A program made the translations under genes and the position numbers. A DNA stretch of 7,427 bases, from NCBI GenBank assembly GCA_016934695.1, contig JAFGSH010000216.1:1-7427 (forward strand), given 5' to 3'. This document shows positions 1 to 6,279 of the stretch, in pieces. Source of the stretch: Deltaproteobacteria bacterium. Its GTDB lineage: Bacteria; Desulfobacterota; Syntrophia; Syntrophales; UBA2210. Every line of letters begins with the position of its first letter. Positions within the stretch are counted from its first letter, which is position 1. The notes under the pieces are model-generated. The model had not been told where the DNA came from and ran no database searches. It saw only the letters and a program-made list of their open reading frames with translations.

Positions 1-1952
1 ACTTCTACGCCTTCGAGCTGATGATGGCGCCGTACGCGGTAGGACACCTGAAGATGTCCTTTCTCCTGGAAGAGCTCGGATATACCCTCAAAAAAGACGA
101 CCGGTTCAAGCTCTACCTGACCAGCGCCCTCGAGATGGAGGATCTCGAACAATCGCATCTCCCCGGAATGGCCTCACTCTCCGAGGAATCGCGCCTGGCC
201 GGACGAGTGAAAAAGGAGCAGCCCATCCTGGCGATTATGGGAAATCCGCCTTACTCAGGCCATTCGGCGAATAAGGGACGGTGGATAGACCAACTGCTGA
301 AGGAGGGGTACACGCGCGGTGACGGCTCCGAGGACGAGGGGTACTACCGGGTGGACGGCGCGCCCCTTGGCGAAAAGAACCCCAAGTGGCTCCAGGACGA
401 CTACGTCAAGTTCATCCGCTTCGCCCAGTGGAAGATCGACCGGGCCGGGGAAGGGGTCCTCGGGTTCATCACCAACCACAGCTACCTGGACAACCCCACC
501 TTCAGGGGGATGCGCCGGTCGCTGATGAACAGCTTCGACGAGATATATCTCCTCGATCTCCACGGCAACGCCCTGAAAAAGGAGACCTGCCCCGACGGAT
601 CGAGGGACGAGAACGTCTTCGATATCCGCCAGGGGACGGCCGTCGCCCTCTTCGTCAAGACAAAAGGCCGGAAAAAAGGGAGGGTCGCGCAGGTCCTTCA
701 CGCCGATCTGTGGGGACTGAGAAAGGAGAAATACGACTGGCTCGATAGCCACGCTATCGCGACGACCGAATGGCGGGAGATAACCCCGCAATCCGAATGG
801 TACCTGTTCGTTCCGCGAGATGAAAGGCTCTTAGAGCTGTATGAAGGCTCGCCGAAGATACCGGACATCTTCCCCGTCAACAGCGTGGGGATTGTCACCG
901 CACGGGACAAGTTTGTTATCGATATGGGCAAAGAAGCCCTAACGCGGCGCATCAGAATGCTTCGCGATGAAAAGATGCCGGATGAACTGATCGCCGAGCC
1001 ATATAAACTCAAGGACAAATCAGGCTGGAAACTGAAGACAGCGAGAAAAAAGGTGAGAGATGACGAAGACTGGGAAGATTCCTTTACCCGGATTTTATAC
1101 CGACCCTTCGATATGCAATGGATTTTTTACCATGATAGCATGATTGAGCGCTCTCGCAAGGAAGTCATGCGACACATGGTGCGGGAAAATCTAGGGTTGA
1201 TGACATTAAGAAAAGGGCTACCAACATACGACTATTCTTGGGTTTTTGTTTCATCCTCTTTAGTGAGTCATGGTGTATATTACAATGGCAACCAAAGCAC
1301 AGAATATTTATTTCCCCTCTACCTTTACCCTGATCCCGCTAAAAAAGACCTTCTCAGCGACTTGGATGAGTCAAAGGAAAGACAACCGAACATCAGCGGG
1401 GGAATTGTTAAAGCCCTGCGCGCGGCCTACACGAAACAGCCCTCACCGGAGGATATCTTCCACTACATATACGCCGTCCTGTACTCCGAGGTCTACCGCA
1501 CGAAATACGCCGAATTCCTGAAGACGGACTTTCCGCGAGTCCCCTTCACCGGCGACGAACGTCTCTTCGGCGAGATGGCCGGCTGCGGCAGGCACCTTGC
1601 CGATCTGCATCTGATGCGGTCCCCCGAGCTCGACACCCCCGTCGCCCGGTTCCAGGGGCCGGGGGACGGACGGGTCGAAAAGATCGCCTACGACGGAGAA
1701 ACAAAACGGGTTTACATCAACACGGAGCAGTATTTTGAAGAGGTCGACGAAGATGTCTGGGAGTACCGGATCGGCGGGTACCAGGTCTGCGACAAGTGGC
1801 TGAAGGACCGGAAGGGAAACCGCCTGTCCCTCGACGATATCAGGCACTACTGCAGGGTGGCGACGGCCATCGAGCGCACAATCGCCCTTCAAAACGAGAT
1901 CGATGAATTATATCCTCAGGTGGAAGAGCATCTCATCGCGTTCGGCGCATAG
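1..1952 (+). CDS. Type ISP-like restriction-modification enzyme, C-terminal part (adenine-specific DNA methyltransferase and specificity region), 5' truncated
   Basis: The reading frame is open from base 3 (first codons FYAFEL) and ends at TAG 1950-1952, so the start lies outside the window and about 649 residues are visible. The protein would methylate adenine and, in complete type ISP enzymes, also translocate and cleave DNA through N-terminal nuclease and helicase domains that are not seen here. The visible part starts with the block ELMMAPYAVGHLKM, typical of the region after methyltransferase motif I. It continues to the catalytic motif IV, GNPPYSGHS (NPPY at bases 243-254), which is the signature of N6-adenine methyltransferases. 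After about base 780 comes the presumed target-recognition region, including the block ILYRPFDMQWIFYHDS that is common in type ISP-like proteins. Bases 1201-1320 are markedly AT-richer than the rest. A RhuM-family gene follows 111 bp downstream. The methyltransferase call is firm; the exact type (ISP versus other fused type I/II systems) depends on the missing N-terminus. Confidence 0.88.
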   Translation, partial: FYAFELMMAPYAVGHLKMSFLLEELGYTLKKDDRFKLYLTSALEMEDLEQSHLPGMASLSEESRLAGRVKKEQPILAIMGNPPYSGHSANKGRWIDQLLKEGYTRGDGSEDEGYYRVDGAPLGEKNPKWLQDDYVKFIRFAQWKIDRAGEGVLGFITNHSYLDNPTFRGMRRSLMNSFDEIYLLDLHGNALKKETCPDGSRDENVFDIRQGTAVALFVKTKGRKKGRVAQVLHADLWGLRKEKYDWLDSHAIATTEWREITPQSEWYLFVPRDERLLELYEGSPKIPDIFPVNSVGIVTARDKFVIDMGKEALTRRIRMLRDEKMPDELIAEPYKLKDKSGWKLKTARKKVRDDEDWEDSFTRILYRPFDMQWIFYHDSMIERSRKEVMRHMVRENLGLMTLRKGLPTYDYSWVFVSSSLVSHGVYYNGNQSTEYLFPLYLYPDPAKKDLLSDLDESKERQPNISGGIVKALRAAYTKQPSPEDIFHYIYAVLYSEVYRTKYAEFLKTDFPRVPFTGDERLFGEMAGCGRHLADLHLMRSPELDTPVARFQGPGDGRVEKIAYDGETKRVYINTEQYFEEVDEDVWEYRIGGYQVCDKWLKDRKGNRLSLDDIRHYCRVATAIERTIALQNEIDELYPQVEEHLIAFGA

Positions 1953-2063
1953 GACACGGTGGCTTCATATCCGTAAGCTTCAGATAATGAACGATCGAGC
2001 AACACACCACCGGCATGTCTCCGGCCTCCAGAAGGCTGTTCGAGGAGGGAAGAAGAGAGGAAG

Positions 2064-3152
2064 ATGAGCAAACGATCCGACAATGGGCCTGAGATTCGCT
2101 CCGAGATCGTCCTCTACCAGACCGAGGACGGGCAGAGCCGCATCCAGGTGCGGTTGGAAGACGAAACGGTCTGGTTGACACAGGCCGCTATGGCGGAGCT
2201 TTTCCAGACCTCGGTCCCCAATATCAACATACATATCCGTAACATCCTTCGGGAAGAAGAGTTACGGGCGGAATCAGTTATTAAGGAATTCTTAATAACT
2301 GCCGCCGACGGGAAGAAATACCGCACCAAACACTATACCCTCGACATGATCCTGGCCGTCGGCTACCGGGTCCGCTCTCTCCGGGGGACACAGTTCCGTC
2401 AGTGGGCCACCGAACGCCTGCGCGAGTATCTCGTCAAGGGGTTTACACTGGACGACGACCGGCTGAAGGGCCGGGATCGGCTGGGCGACTATTTCGACGA
2501 ATTGCTGGCCCGCATTCGCGAGATCCGGGCCAGTGAAAAGCGGGCCTACCAGCGCATACGCGAAATCTTCGCCCTGGCATCGGACTGTCGGGAAGGGGAG
2601 CAGGAAACGCAGGCATTCTTTGCCGCCATGCAGAATAAGATGCACTTCGCCGCCGCCGGGATGACGGCGGCGGAAATCATTCGGCGGCGGGCCGACGCGG
2701 ACCGGGCCAACATGGGCCTCACGTCCTGGAGCGGCGGCCGGGTCCTGAAACGCGATGTGGCGACGGCCAAGAACTATCTCACCGAGGGAGAAATCGATAC
2801 GCTCAACCGCATTGTGGTGATGTTCCTCGATCAGGCCGAGTTTCGAGCCCAGCGGCGGCAGGATCTCAGAATGCGGGACTGGTCCGGGTTCCTGGACAAA
2901 TTTCTGCGGGACACCGAACTGCCCGTCCTGGAAGGTCTCGGCGAGGTGAGTCATGACGAGGCGCTTGTCTGGGCCGAAACCCAGTACGACGCCTTCGCCG
3001 AACGGCGGAGGCTGGAGGCGGAACAGACCGCCGAGTCTCGTTACCTGGACGACCTGCAGTCTTCGGCCGAGGCGCTGGAGAAGAAACGAAAGGGATCATC
3101 CTCCACACGGGCATCGTCGAAGCCCCGGAGCAAAAACCCAAGCAAAAAATAA
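2064..3152 (+). CDS. RhuM-family protein
   Basis: This 362-residue protein belongs to the RhuM family, named after a Salmonella pathogenicity-island gene. Its biochemical function is not established, and members are often found beside restriction-modification systems. Residues about 10-130 carry the family core: WLTQAAMAELF (37-47), the HIRNILREEEL segment (57-67), YRTKHYTLDMILAVGYRVRS (86-105) and FRQWAT (111-116). The N-terminal part resembles DNA-binding domains seen in phage antirepressor-like proteins, which is inference. The middle is helical and charged, and the last 25 residues are a basic, serine- and lysine-rich tail (KKRKGSSST..., ending NPSKK). ATG 2064 is chosen because AGAGG lies just upstream at 2056-2060 within a long purine-rich stretch. 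The 111 bp after the methyltransferase gene contain no gene I can support, so the two may be co-transcribed. Codons 71-80 include rare TTA and ATA codons that form part of a long inverted repeat. It converges with the acyl-CoA synthetase gene, 36 bp away. Confidence 0.85.
   Translation: MSKRSDNGPEIRSEIVLYQTEDGQSRIQVRLEDETVWLTQAAMAELFQTSVPNINIHIRNILREEELRAESVIKEFLITAADGKKYRTKHYTLDMILAVGYRVRSLRGTQFRQWATERLREYLVKGFTLDDDRLKGRDRLGDYFDELLARIREIRASEKRAYQRIREIFALASDCREGEQETQAFFAAMQNKMHFAAAGMTAAEIIRRRADADRANMGLTSWSGGRVLKRDVATAKNYLTEGEIDTLNRIVVMFLDQAEFRAQRRQDLRMRDWSGFLDKFLRDTELPVLEGLGEVSHDEALVWAETQYDAFAERRRLEAEQTAESRYLDDLQSSAEALEKKRKGSSSTRASSKPRSKNPSKK
2275..2301. repeat. 27-bp AT-rich inverted repeat inside rhuM
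   Basis: The arms CAGTTATTAAG (2275-2285) and CTTAATAACTG (2291-2301) are perfectly complementary over 11 bp, separated by the 5-base centre GAATT. It lies about 210 bases into the rhuM coding region and covers codons for SVIKEFLITA. In RNA it would form a strong AT-rich stem; in DNA it could be a dimer binding site. The repeat is directly seen; any function is inference. Confidence 0.6.
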
Positions 3153-3188
3153 CCCTTTTTCCGAAGCAGCACGTCCCCTCGCAAACCG

Positions 3189-4604
3189 TCACCCTCTCAC
3201 AGTCTTCCTCTCATGAAACCGGATGAACTTGTCCAGGGCGGTGGCGCATCCCTCGATCGAGGTGAAGGCCGGGATGCCCGCTTTCCAGCATACATCCTGG
3301 TTGTCGAAGGACAGTTCGTAGGATTCCTTCAGGGCCGCGCAGTGGAGCAGCATGGCGACCGGTTTCCTGACACCCTCGATATTGCTGATCATCTTCTCCG
3401 TCATGGCAAGGTGCCGCACATGTTCCGGGGTCAGGAAGGCCAGGATATCATAGGGGACGTGGAGCAGGATGATGTCGATCTCGTCCCAGTCGTCGAGGAT
3501 CTCGATGGTCTTTCTGAACCCGTCGGTCTGATAGAAGAGGGCCGTCGTGTCGATGGGGTTGGTGTAGATGTTCCCCGCCCCGGGGTGCAGGTCCTGGAGC
3601 CGGGCCTGGATGGCCGGGGTGAGACGGGTCAGGGAGAGGTTCTTCCGCTCGAAGGCGTCGGCGGCAAGGACGCTGATACCGCCTCCGATGCCGACCATGC
3701 CGATCCTCCGCCCCGCCGGGGGCTGCATGTATCCGAAGAGGAGCGCGAGATCGATCATCTCGTCGATGCTGTCGGCCTGGAGCGCCCCGGTCTGCGCGAT
3801 CACCGCATCCCATATCCTGAGTGAACCCGCGAGCGACGCCGTGTGCGACTGCGTTACCGCCGCCCCCGCCTCGGTTGCCCCACCTTTCAGGATGATGGTG
3901 GGTTTCGCGCGGGCCGCCCGCTCAAGCACATTCTTGAACCGCCTGCCGTCCTTGATCCCCTCGATATAGGCGCCGATCACCTTGGTTTCTTTATCTTCGG
4001 CGAGGTACTCGATCAAGTCCGATTCATTGATATCGCAGGCGTTGCCGTAACTGACGGCCTTGCTGATCGGCGCCCCTCGCCGCGGGGCCATTTTGCCGAG
4101 ATAGATCGCGTTGCCGCCGCTCTGGCTCGATATGCCGAACCAGCCCTGCGCATGGGGCAGGTTTGCCGAAAAGTACAGGCCGCCGCCCGGACAGTATATC
4201 CCCATGCAGTTGGGACCGATCAGGCGCATCCCGCTGCCCTGGGCGACGGAGACGATCTCACGCTCCAGGGCGATTCCCTCTTCCGTTCCCAGCTCGCTGA
4301 ATCCGGCCGTAAAGAGCGTGCCGGCCCTGACCCCCTTCAGTGCGCACTCCCGTATCACGCCGGGCGTCTGATTCGCCGAGACGGCAATGATGACGTAATC
4401 GACGGGGCCGGGGATATCGGTAACGGATCGATAGCAGGGAAGGCCCATCAACTCGTCGGCGTCACCGCAGACCGCATACACCTGCCCGGGAAAGCCCCCT
4501 TCGAGGAGCTGTTTCAGAAAGAAGCCCCCCAGGCCGCCCGACCGCAGGACAACGGCCACGGATTGTGGTGAAAAGAGGAAGTCCAGCCTCGATGTGTCGC
4601 TCAT
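3189..4604 (-). CDS. NDP-forming acyl-CoA synthetase, alpha-type subunit (CoA-binding protein)
   Basis: This 471-residue protein resembles the alpha part of ADP-forming acetyl/acyl-CoA synthetases, which interconvert acyl-CoA, ADP and phosphate with free acid, ATP and CoA. Residues about 8-105 form the N-terminal CoA-binding Rossmann domain. Residues 128-265 form the succinyl-CoA ligase-like domain, with GPNCMGI (130-136), SQSGG (160-164), SYGNACDINESDLIEYL (185-201) and QSHTASLAG (252-260). By family analogy, His254 in that last motif is the phosphohistidine acceptor. Residues about 290-460 form the third alpha domain (GMVGIGGGISVLAADAFE and NPIDTT segments). The ATP-grasp beta half found in single-chain homologues of about 700 residues is absent here, so a separate beta partner is needed for full activity. 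The usual glycine-rich GAS loop of the CoA domain is replaced by VVLRSGGLGG, which may alter CoA binding. ATG 4604 is preceded by AAGGGA. The gene lies 36 bp after the dehydrogenase gene on the same strand, so they probably form one operon. Confidence 0.85.
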   Translation of the reverse strand: MSDTSRLDFLFSPQSVAVVLRSGGLGGFFLKQLLEGGFPGQVYAVCGDADELMGLPCYRSVTDIPGPVDYVIIAVSANQTPGVIRECALKGVRAGTLFTAGFSELGTEEGIALEREIVSVAQGSGMRLIGPNCMGIYCPGGGLYFSANLPHAQGWFGISSQSGGNAIYLGKMAPRRGAPISKAVSYGNACDINESDLIEYLAEDKETKVIGAYIEGIKDGRRFKNVLERAARAKPTIILKGGATEAGAAVTQSHTASLAGSLRIWDAVIAQTGALQADSIDEMIDLALLFGYMQPPAGRRIGMVGIGGGISVLAADAFERKNLSLTRLTPAIQARLQDLHPGAGNIYTNPIDTTALFYQTDGFRKTIEILDDWDEIDIILLHVPYDILAFLTPEHVRHLAMTEKMISNIEGVRKPVAMLLHCAALKESYELSFDNQDVCWKAGIPAFTSIEGCATALDKFIRFHERKTVRG

Positions 4605-4640
4605 GATCCCGTTCCCTTCGATACCGGCGCGGTCGTCCCG

Positions 4641-5459
4641 CTAGCTGAAGTACATGCCGCCGCAGACGTTGATCCCCTGCCCCACGATCTCCTTGCCCTC
4701 CTCGGAGGCGAGGAAGATGACGGCGTTCCCGATATCCTCCGCCGTCTGGGGCGTCCGCTTGCGGACGGAATTCTTGACGAGGGTATCGAAGACGGCGTCG
4801 GGGTCCATCCCGCGGAAGACAGGGTGAGAGGCGCTGAGGAGCCGTCCCATGTTCGCCCCCATCTCTGTCTTGATGAGGCCGGGGCAGACGGAGTTGACGT
4901 TGACATTGTAACGGGCCATGTGCATCGCCACCGCCTGGGTCAGTGCGATTACCCCCGCCTTGCTGGTGTCGTAATGGGCGAGAAAGTCGAGGGGCATGCG
5001 GCCGCCGATGGAGGCGATATTGATGATCTTGCCGCTCCGCTGCTTCTTGAAGTGGGGGATAGCGGCCCGGTTGCACAGGAAGACGCCCTTGAGGTTGACG
5101 TCGATCGTCCGGTCCCACTCCTCGTCGGTGATATTCTCGATGGTCAGCAGCCTTGACGGGTCCCTGTCGGGGGCGTACCCGCCCACGCCGGCGCTGCAGA
5201 CCAGGATGTCCATGCCACCCATTTCCCGCAGCGCCGTGTCGATCAGGTCCTGACACTGATCGGAGAAGCGGACGTCCGTTTGGACGGCAATGGCCCTCAC
5301 CTCTTTCTCCCGGACCCGGGCCGCCACCCTTTCGGCCATATCCAGATTCACGTCGCTGACGACGACGTGCGCCCCTTCTCTGGCGAGGCACAGGGAGATC
5401 CCCTCTCCCAGTCCGCCGCCGCCGCCCGTGACAACCGCAATCTTATCCTTCAACCGCAC
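4641..5459 (-). CDS. Short-chain dehydrogenase/reductase (SDR), probably NAD-dependent
   Basis: This 272-residue protein is a classical SDR oxidoreductase. It would reversibly oxidise a hydroxyl, probably on a hydroxyacyl or alicyclic substrate, to a ketone in the cytoplasm. Visible motifs are the nucleotide-binding TGGGGGLG (11-18), Asp36 after the second strand (VVVSDVN, favouring NAD over NADP), CSAG in place of the usual NNAG (88-91), the active-site Asn122 (VNLKG), Ser150 (NIAS), Tyr163 and Lys167 (YDTSK), and the PG motif (VCPGLIKTEM, 192-201). The start is GTG at 5459, chosen because GGGAGG lies about 10 bases upstream and because the Rossmann strand KDKIAVVTG begins a few residues later, as is normal. 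The length is slightly above the usual 245-260 because of an insertion near residues 95-112. It precedes an acyl-CoA synthetase subunit gene, which suggests a role in acyl-CoA or alicyclic acid metabolism. The substrate cannot be read from sequence. Confidence 0.9.
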   Translation of the reverse strand: MRLKDKIAVVTGGGGGLGEGISLCLAREGAHVVVSDVNLDMAERVAARVREKEVRAIAVQTDVRFSDQCQDLIDTALREMGGMDILVCSAGVGGYAPDRDPSRLLTIENITDEEWDRTIDVNLKGVFLCNRAAIPHFKKQRSGKIINIASIGGRMPLDFLAHYDTSKAGVIALTQAVAMHMARYNVNVNSVCPGLIKTEMGANMGRLLSASHPVFRGMDPDAVFDTLVKNSVRKRTPQTAEDIGNAVIFLASEEGKEIVGQGINVCGGMYFS

Positions 5460-5495
5460 GATATTCTGTCCTCCCTTGTATTCGAATCTTGGGGG

Positions 5496-5524
5496 TCTGT
5501 ACCTTCCGATCGCATCAATGTCAA
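5496..5524 (-). promoter_or_regulatory. Sigma-70-like promoter candidate of the SDR/acyl-CoA synthetase operon
   Basis: On the minus strand TTGACA (5519-5524, a perfect -35) is followed after 17 bases by TACAGA (5496-5501, only 3 of 6 matches to -10). The expected start of transcription near 5489 gives a leader of about 30 bases that includes the ribosome binding site of the GTG start at 5459. The weak -10 is compatible with activator or repressor control. Confidence 0.4.
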
Positions 5525-5529
5525 TCGGA
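5505..5529. promoter_or_regulatory. Inverted repeat, operator or enhancer candidate
   Basis: TCCGAT (5505-5510) and ATCGGA (5524-5529) are perfect 6-bp arms with a 13-base spacer. The repeat overlaps the -35 and spacer of the leftward promoter candidate, which fits a repressor operator. It also lies about 65-90 bases upstream of the sigma-54 promoter element on the other side, which fits an activator site. A 6-bp repeat can occur by chance. Confidence 0.3.
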
Positions 5530-5592
5530 TTCTTGAGGCGGCGGTCCGGCGTGACTGATCTTTTTCAATGATCGCGGGGGCATCCCAGGGGG

Positions 5593-5608
5593 TGGCATCC
5601 TTCTTGCG
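5593..5608 (+). promoter_or_regulatory. Sigma-54 (RpoN) -24/-12 promoter
   Basis: The sequence TGGCAT-CCTTC-TTGCG matches the sigma-54 consensus TGGCAY-N5-TTGCW. The invariant GG (5594-5595) and GC (5606-5607) have the required 10-base separation. Transcription would start near 5619 and run rightwards into a leader of about 140 bases ahead of the small membrane protein gene. Such promoters need an enhancer-binding activator, and none is encoded in the window. Confidence 0.55.
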
Positions 5609-5696
5609 GAAGGACAGAATTGATACGATCACTCCGGCCTGCGGATACGTGAAATATGATTCAAGAGCGGGATCGGTTCTGCCGATTGTAACGGTC

Positions 5697-5704
5697 AGGA
5701 GGAG
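5697..5704 (+). promoter_or_regulatory. Strong ribosome binding site before an overlapping short frame
   Basis: AGGAGGAG lies 5 bases before ATG 5710, the start of a 56-codon frame ending at TAG 5878-5880. That frame overlaps the small membrane protein frame (5763-5918) out of phase. Its product begins MSMALVIVWCRLCDW and has no recognisable domain. The site may start a leader peptide that affects translation of the downstream frame, or the 56-codon frame may itself be the gene. I favour the downstream frame as the protein, with this as an upstream control element. Confidence 0.35.
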
Positions 5705-5762
5705 TAATCATGTCTATGGCCCTTGTGATCGTCTGGTGTAGATTGTGTGATTGGAGTGGAAG

Positions 5763-5918
5763 ATGTTTCCTGAATTCCGGCGTTATCTTGAACAGACCGA
5801 CTGGGATGAATATTCTGCTCGAGGCGATTCCTATCTCGAGATATTCTATACCGGTGTCATTATTCTGTCGGTGGTGGTAGTCGGTCTGTGCCTGTTCCCC
5901 CAGTATGTTCCGTGGTAA
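5763..5918 (+). CDS. Small single-pass membrane protein (51 residues), unknown function
   Basis: I do not recognise this protein. It starts at ATG 5763 with GGAG at 5753-5756, 6 bases upstream, and ends with TAA 5916-5918. The first 27 residues are polar and rich in acidic and aromatic residues (MFPEFRRYLEQTDWDEYSAR). Residues about 28-45 (FYTGVIILSVVVVGLCLF) form one clear hydrophobic helix with a single Cys43, and the tail is PQYVPW. The charge pattern does not settle its orientation in the inner membrane. It is too short for default gene callers. Support comes from the ribosome binding site, the coherent polar-then-membrane architecture and the sigma-54 promoter about 155 bases upstream. 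It ends 30 bp from the convergent cutA stop. It could be an accessory subunit of a transporter or a stress-linked membrane peptide; both are guesses. Confidence 0.5.
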   Translation: MFPEFRRYLEQTDWDEYSARGDSYLEIFYTGVIILSVVVVGLCLFPQYVPW

Positions 5919-5948
5919 GGGGGAGAGTCAGCCTCGTGACATGTCCCG

Positions 5949-6272
5949 TTATTGCGTGACGGCTGTGATCCACTGCAGGTACGCGCCGCTCCCCGCCGTT
6001 ATCGGAATCCGAACGATTTCAGGAAGATCGTAGATGTGATTCCGGGAAATACATTCCTCGATCGCATCATATGAAGCGGACGGCGCCTTGATCAACAGCA
6101 ACTGTTCTTCGTCCCTGTTGAGGGCGCCGTCCCACTGGTAAAAGCTGGTAACACCCGTCACCTGAACACACGCCGCCAGCCGAGTCTCGACGAGCAGCCG
6201 GGCCAGCCGTTCTGCCTCGTCCCGGCTCCCGCAGGTGGTCAGTATGACGCAATATTGCTCGGCTTCGGCCAT
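5949..6272 (-). CDS. cutA: CutA1 divalent-cation tolerance protein
   Basis: The 107-residue product matches the CutA1 family, small trimeric cytoplasmic proteins related in fold to PII signal proteins and linked to copper and divalent-cation tolerance, though their true role is unsettled. Family blocks seen are YCVILTTCGSRDEAERLARLL, the conserved ETRLAACVQV (strand with Ala-Ala-Cys-Val), SFYQWDG, EEQLLLIKA, and near the C-terminus HIYDLPEIVRIPI followed by YLQWI. The length agrees with the family (about 105-115). ATG 6272 is preferred over the upstream in-frame GTG 6317 because the family's first strand begins right after it. The ATG lies 7 bases downstream of the selenoprotein stop codon, and the only strong purine run (GGAGGG, 6290-6295) is about 17 bases away. 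Expression therefore probably depends on coupling to the preceding gene. It is the last gene of the arsR-hesB-cutA operon. Confidence 0.92.
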   Translation of the reverse strand: MAEAEQYCVILTTCGSRDEAERLARLLVETRLAACVQVTGVTSFYQWDGALNRDEEQLLLIKAPSASYDAIEECISRNHIYDLPEIVRIPITAGSGAYLQWITAVTQ

Positions 6273-6279
6273 AGTTATA

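Larger units (their letters stand above)
5460..5762. other. Divergent intergenic region with regulatory sites
   Basis: About 300 bp lie between the minus-strand dehydrogenase gene and the plus-strand small membrane protein gene. No convincing protein-coding gene covers it. It holds a sigma-70-like promoter facing left, a 25-bp inverted repeat, a sigma-54-type promoter facing right and a strong ribosome binding site at 5697-5704. I see no tRNA or other RNA gene in it. The stretch between 5620 and 5690 shows nothing recognisable and would be the 5' leader of the rightward transcript. Confidence 0.6.

Noticed and set aside
2014..2091. 25-codon frame (starting MSPASRRLFEEG) between the RM gene and rhuM
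   Set aside because: It is short, overlaps the rhuM start, has no clear ribosome binding site, and its sequence is simply the purine-rich leader of rhuM.
3213..4571. Plus-strand open frames opposite the acyl-CoA synthetase gene
   Set aside because: They are antisense shadows without recognisable domains, while the minus strand encodes a complete conserved protein.
4462..5391. Long minus-strand open frame of 309 codons overlapping the SDR and acyl-CoA synthetase genes
   Set aside because: Its product is a low-complexity, Arg/Gly/Pro-rich sequence typical of an off-frame reading of GC-rich DNA; both overlapped genes have clear family motifs.
5919..5948. Terminator between the convergent small membrane protein gene and cutA
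   Set aside because: Only a GTCA/TGAC 4-bp stem is present and there is no T-tract on either strand.
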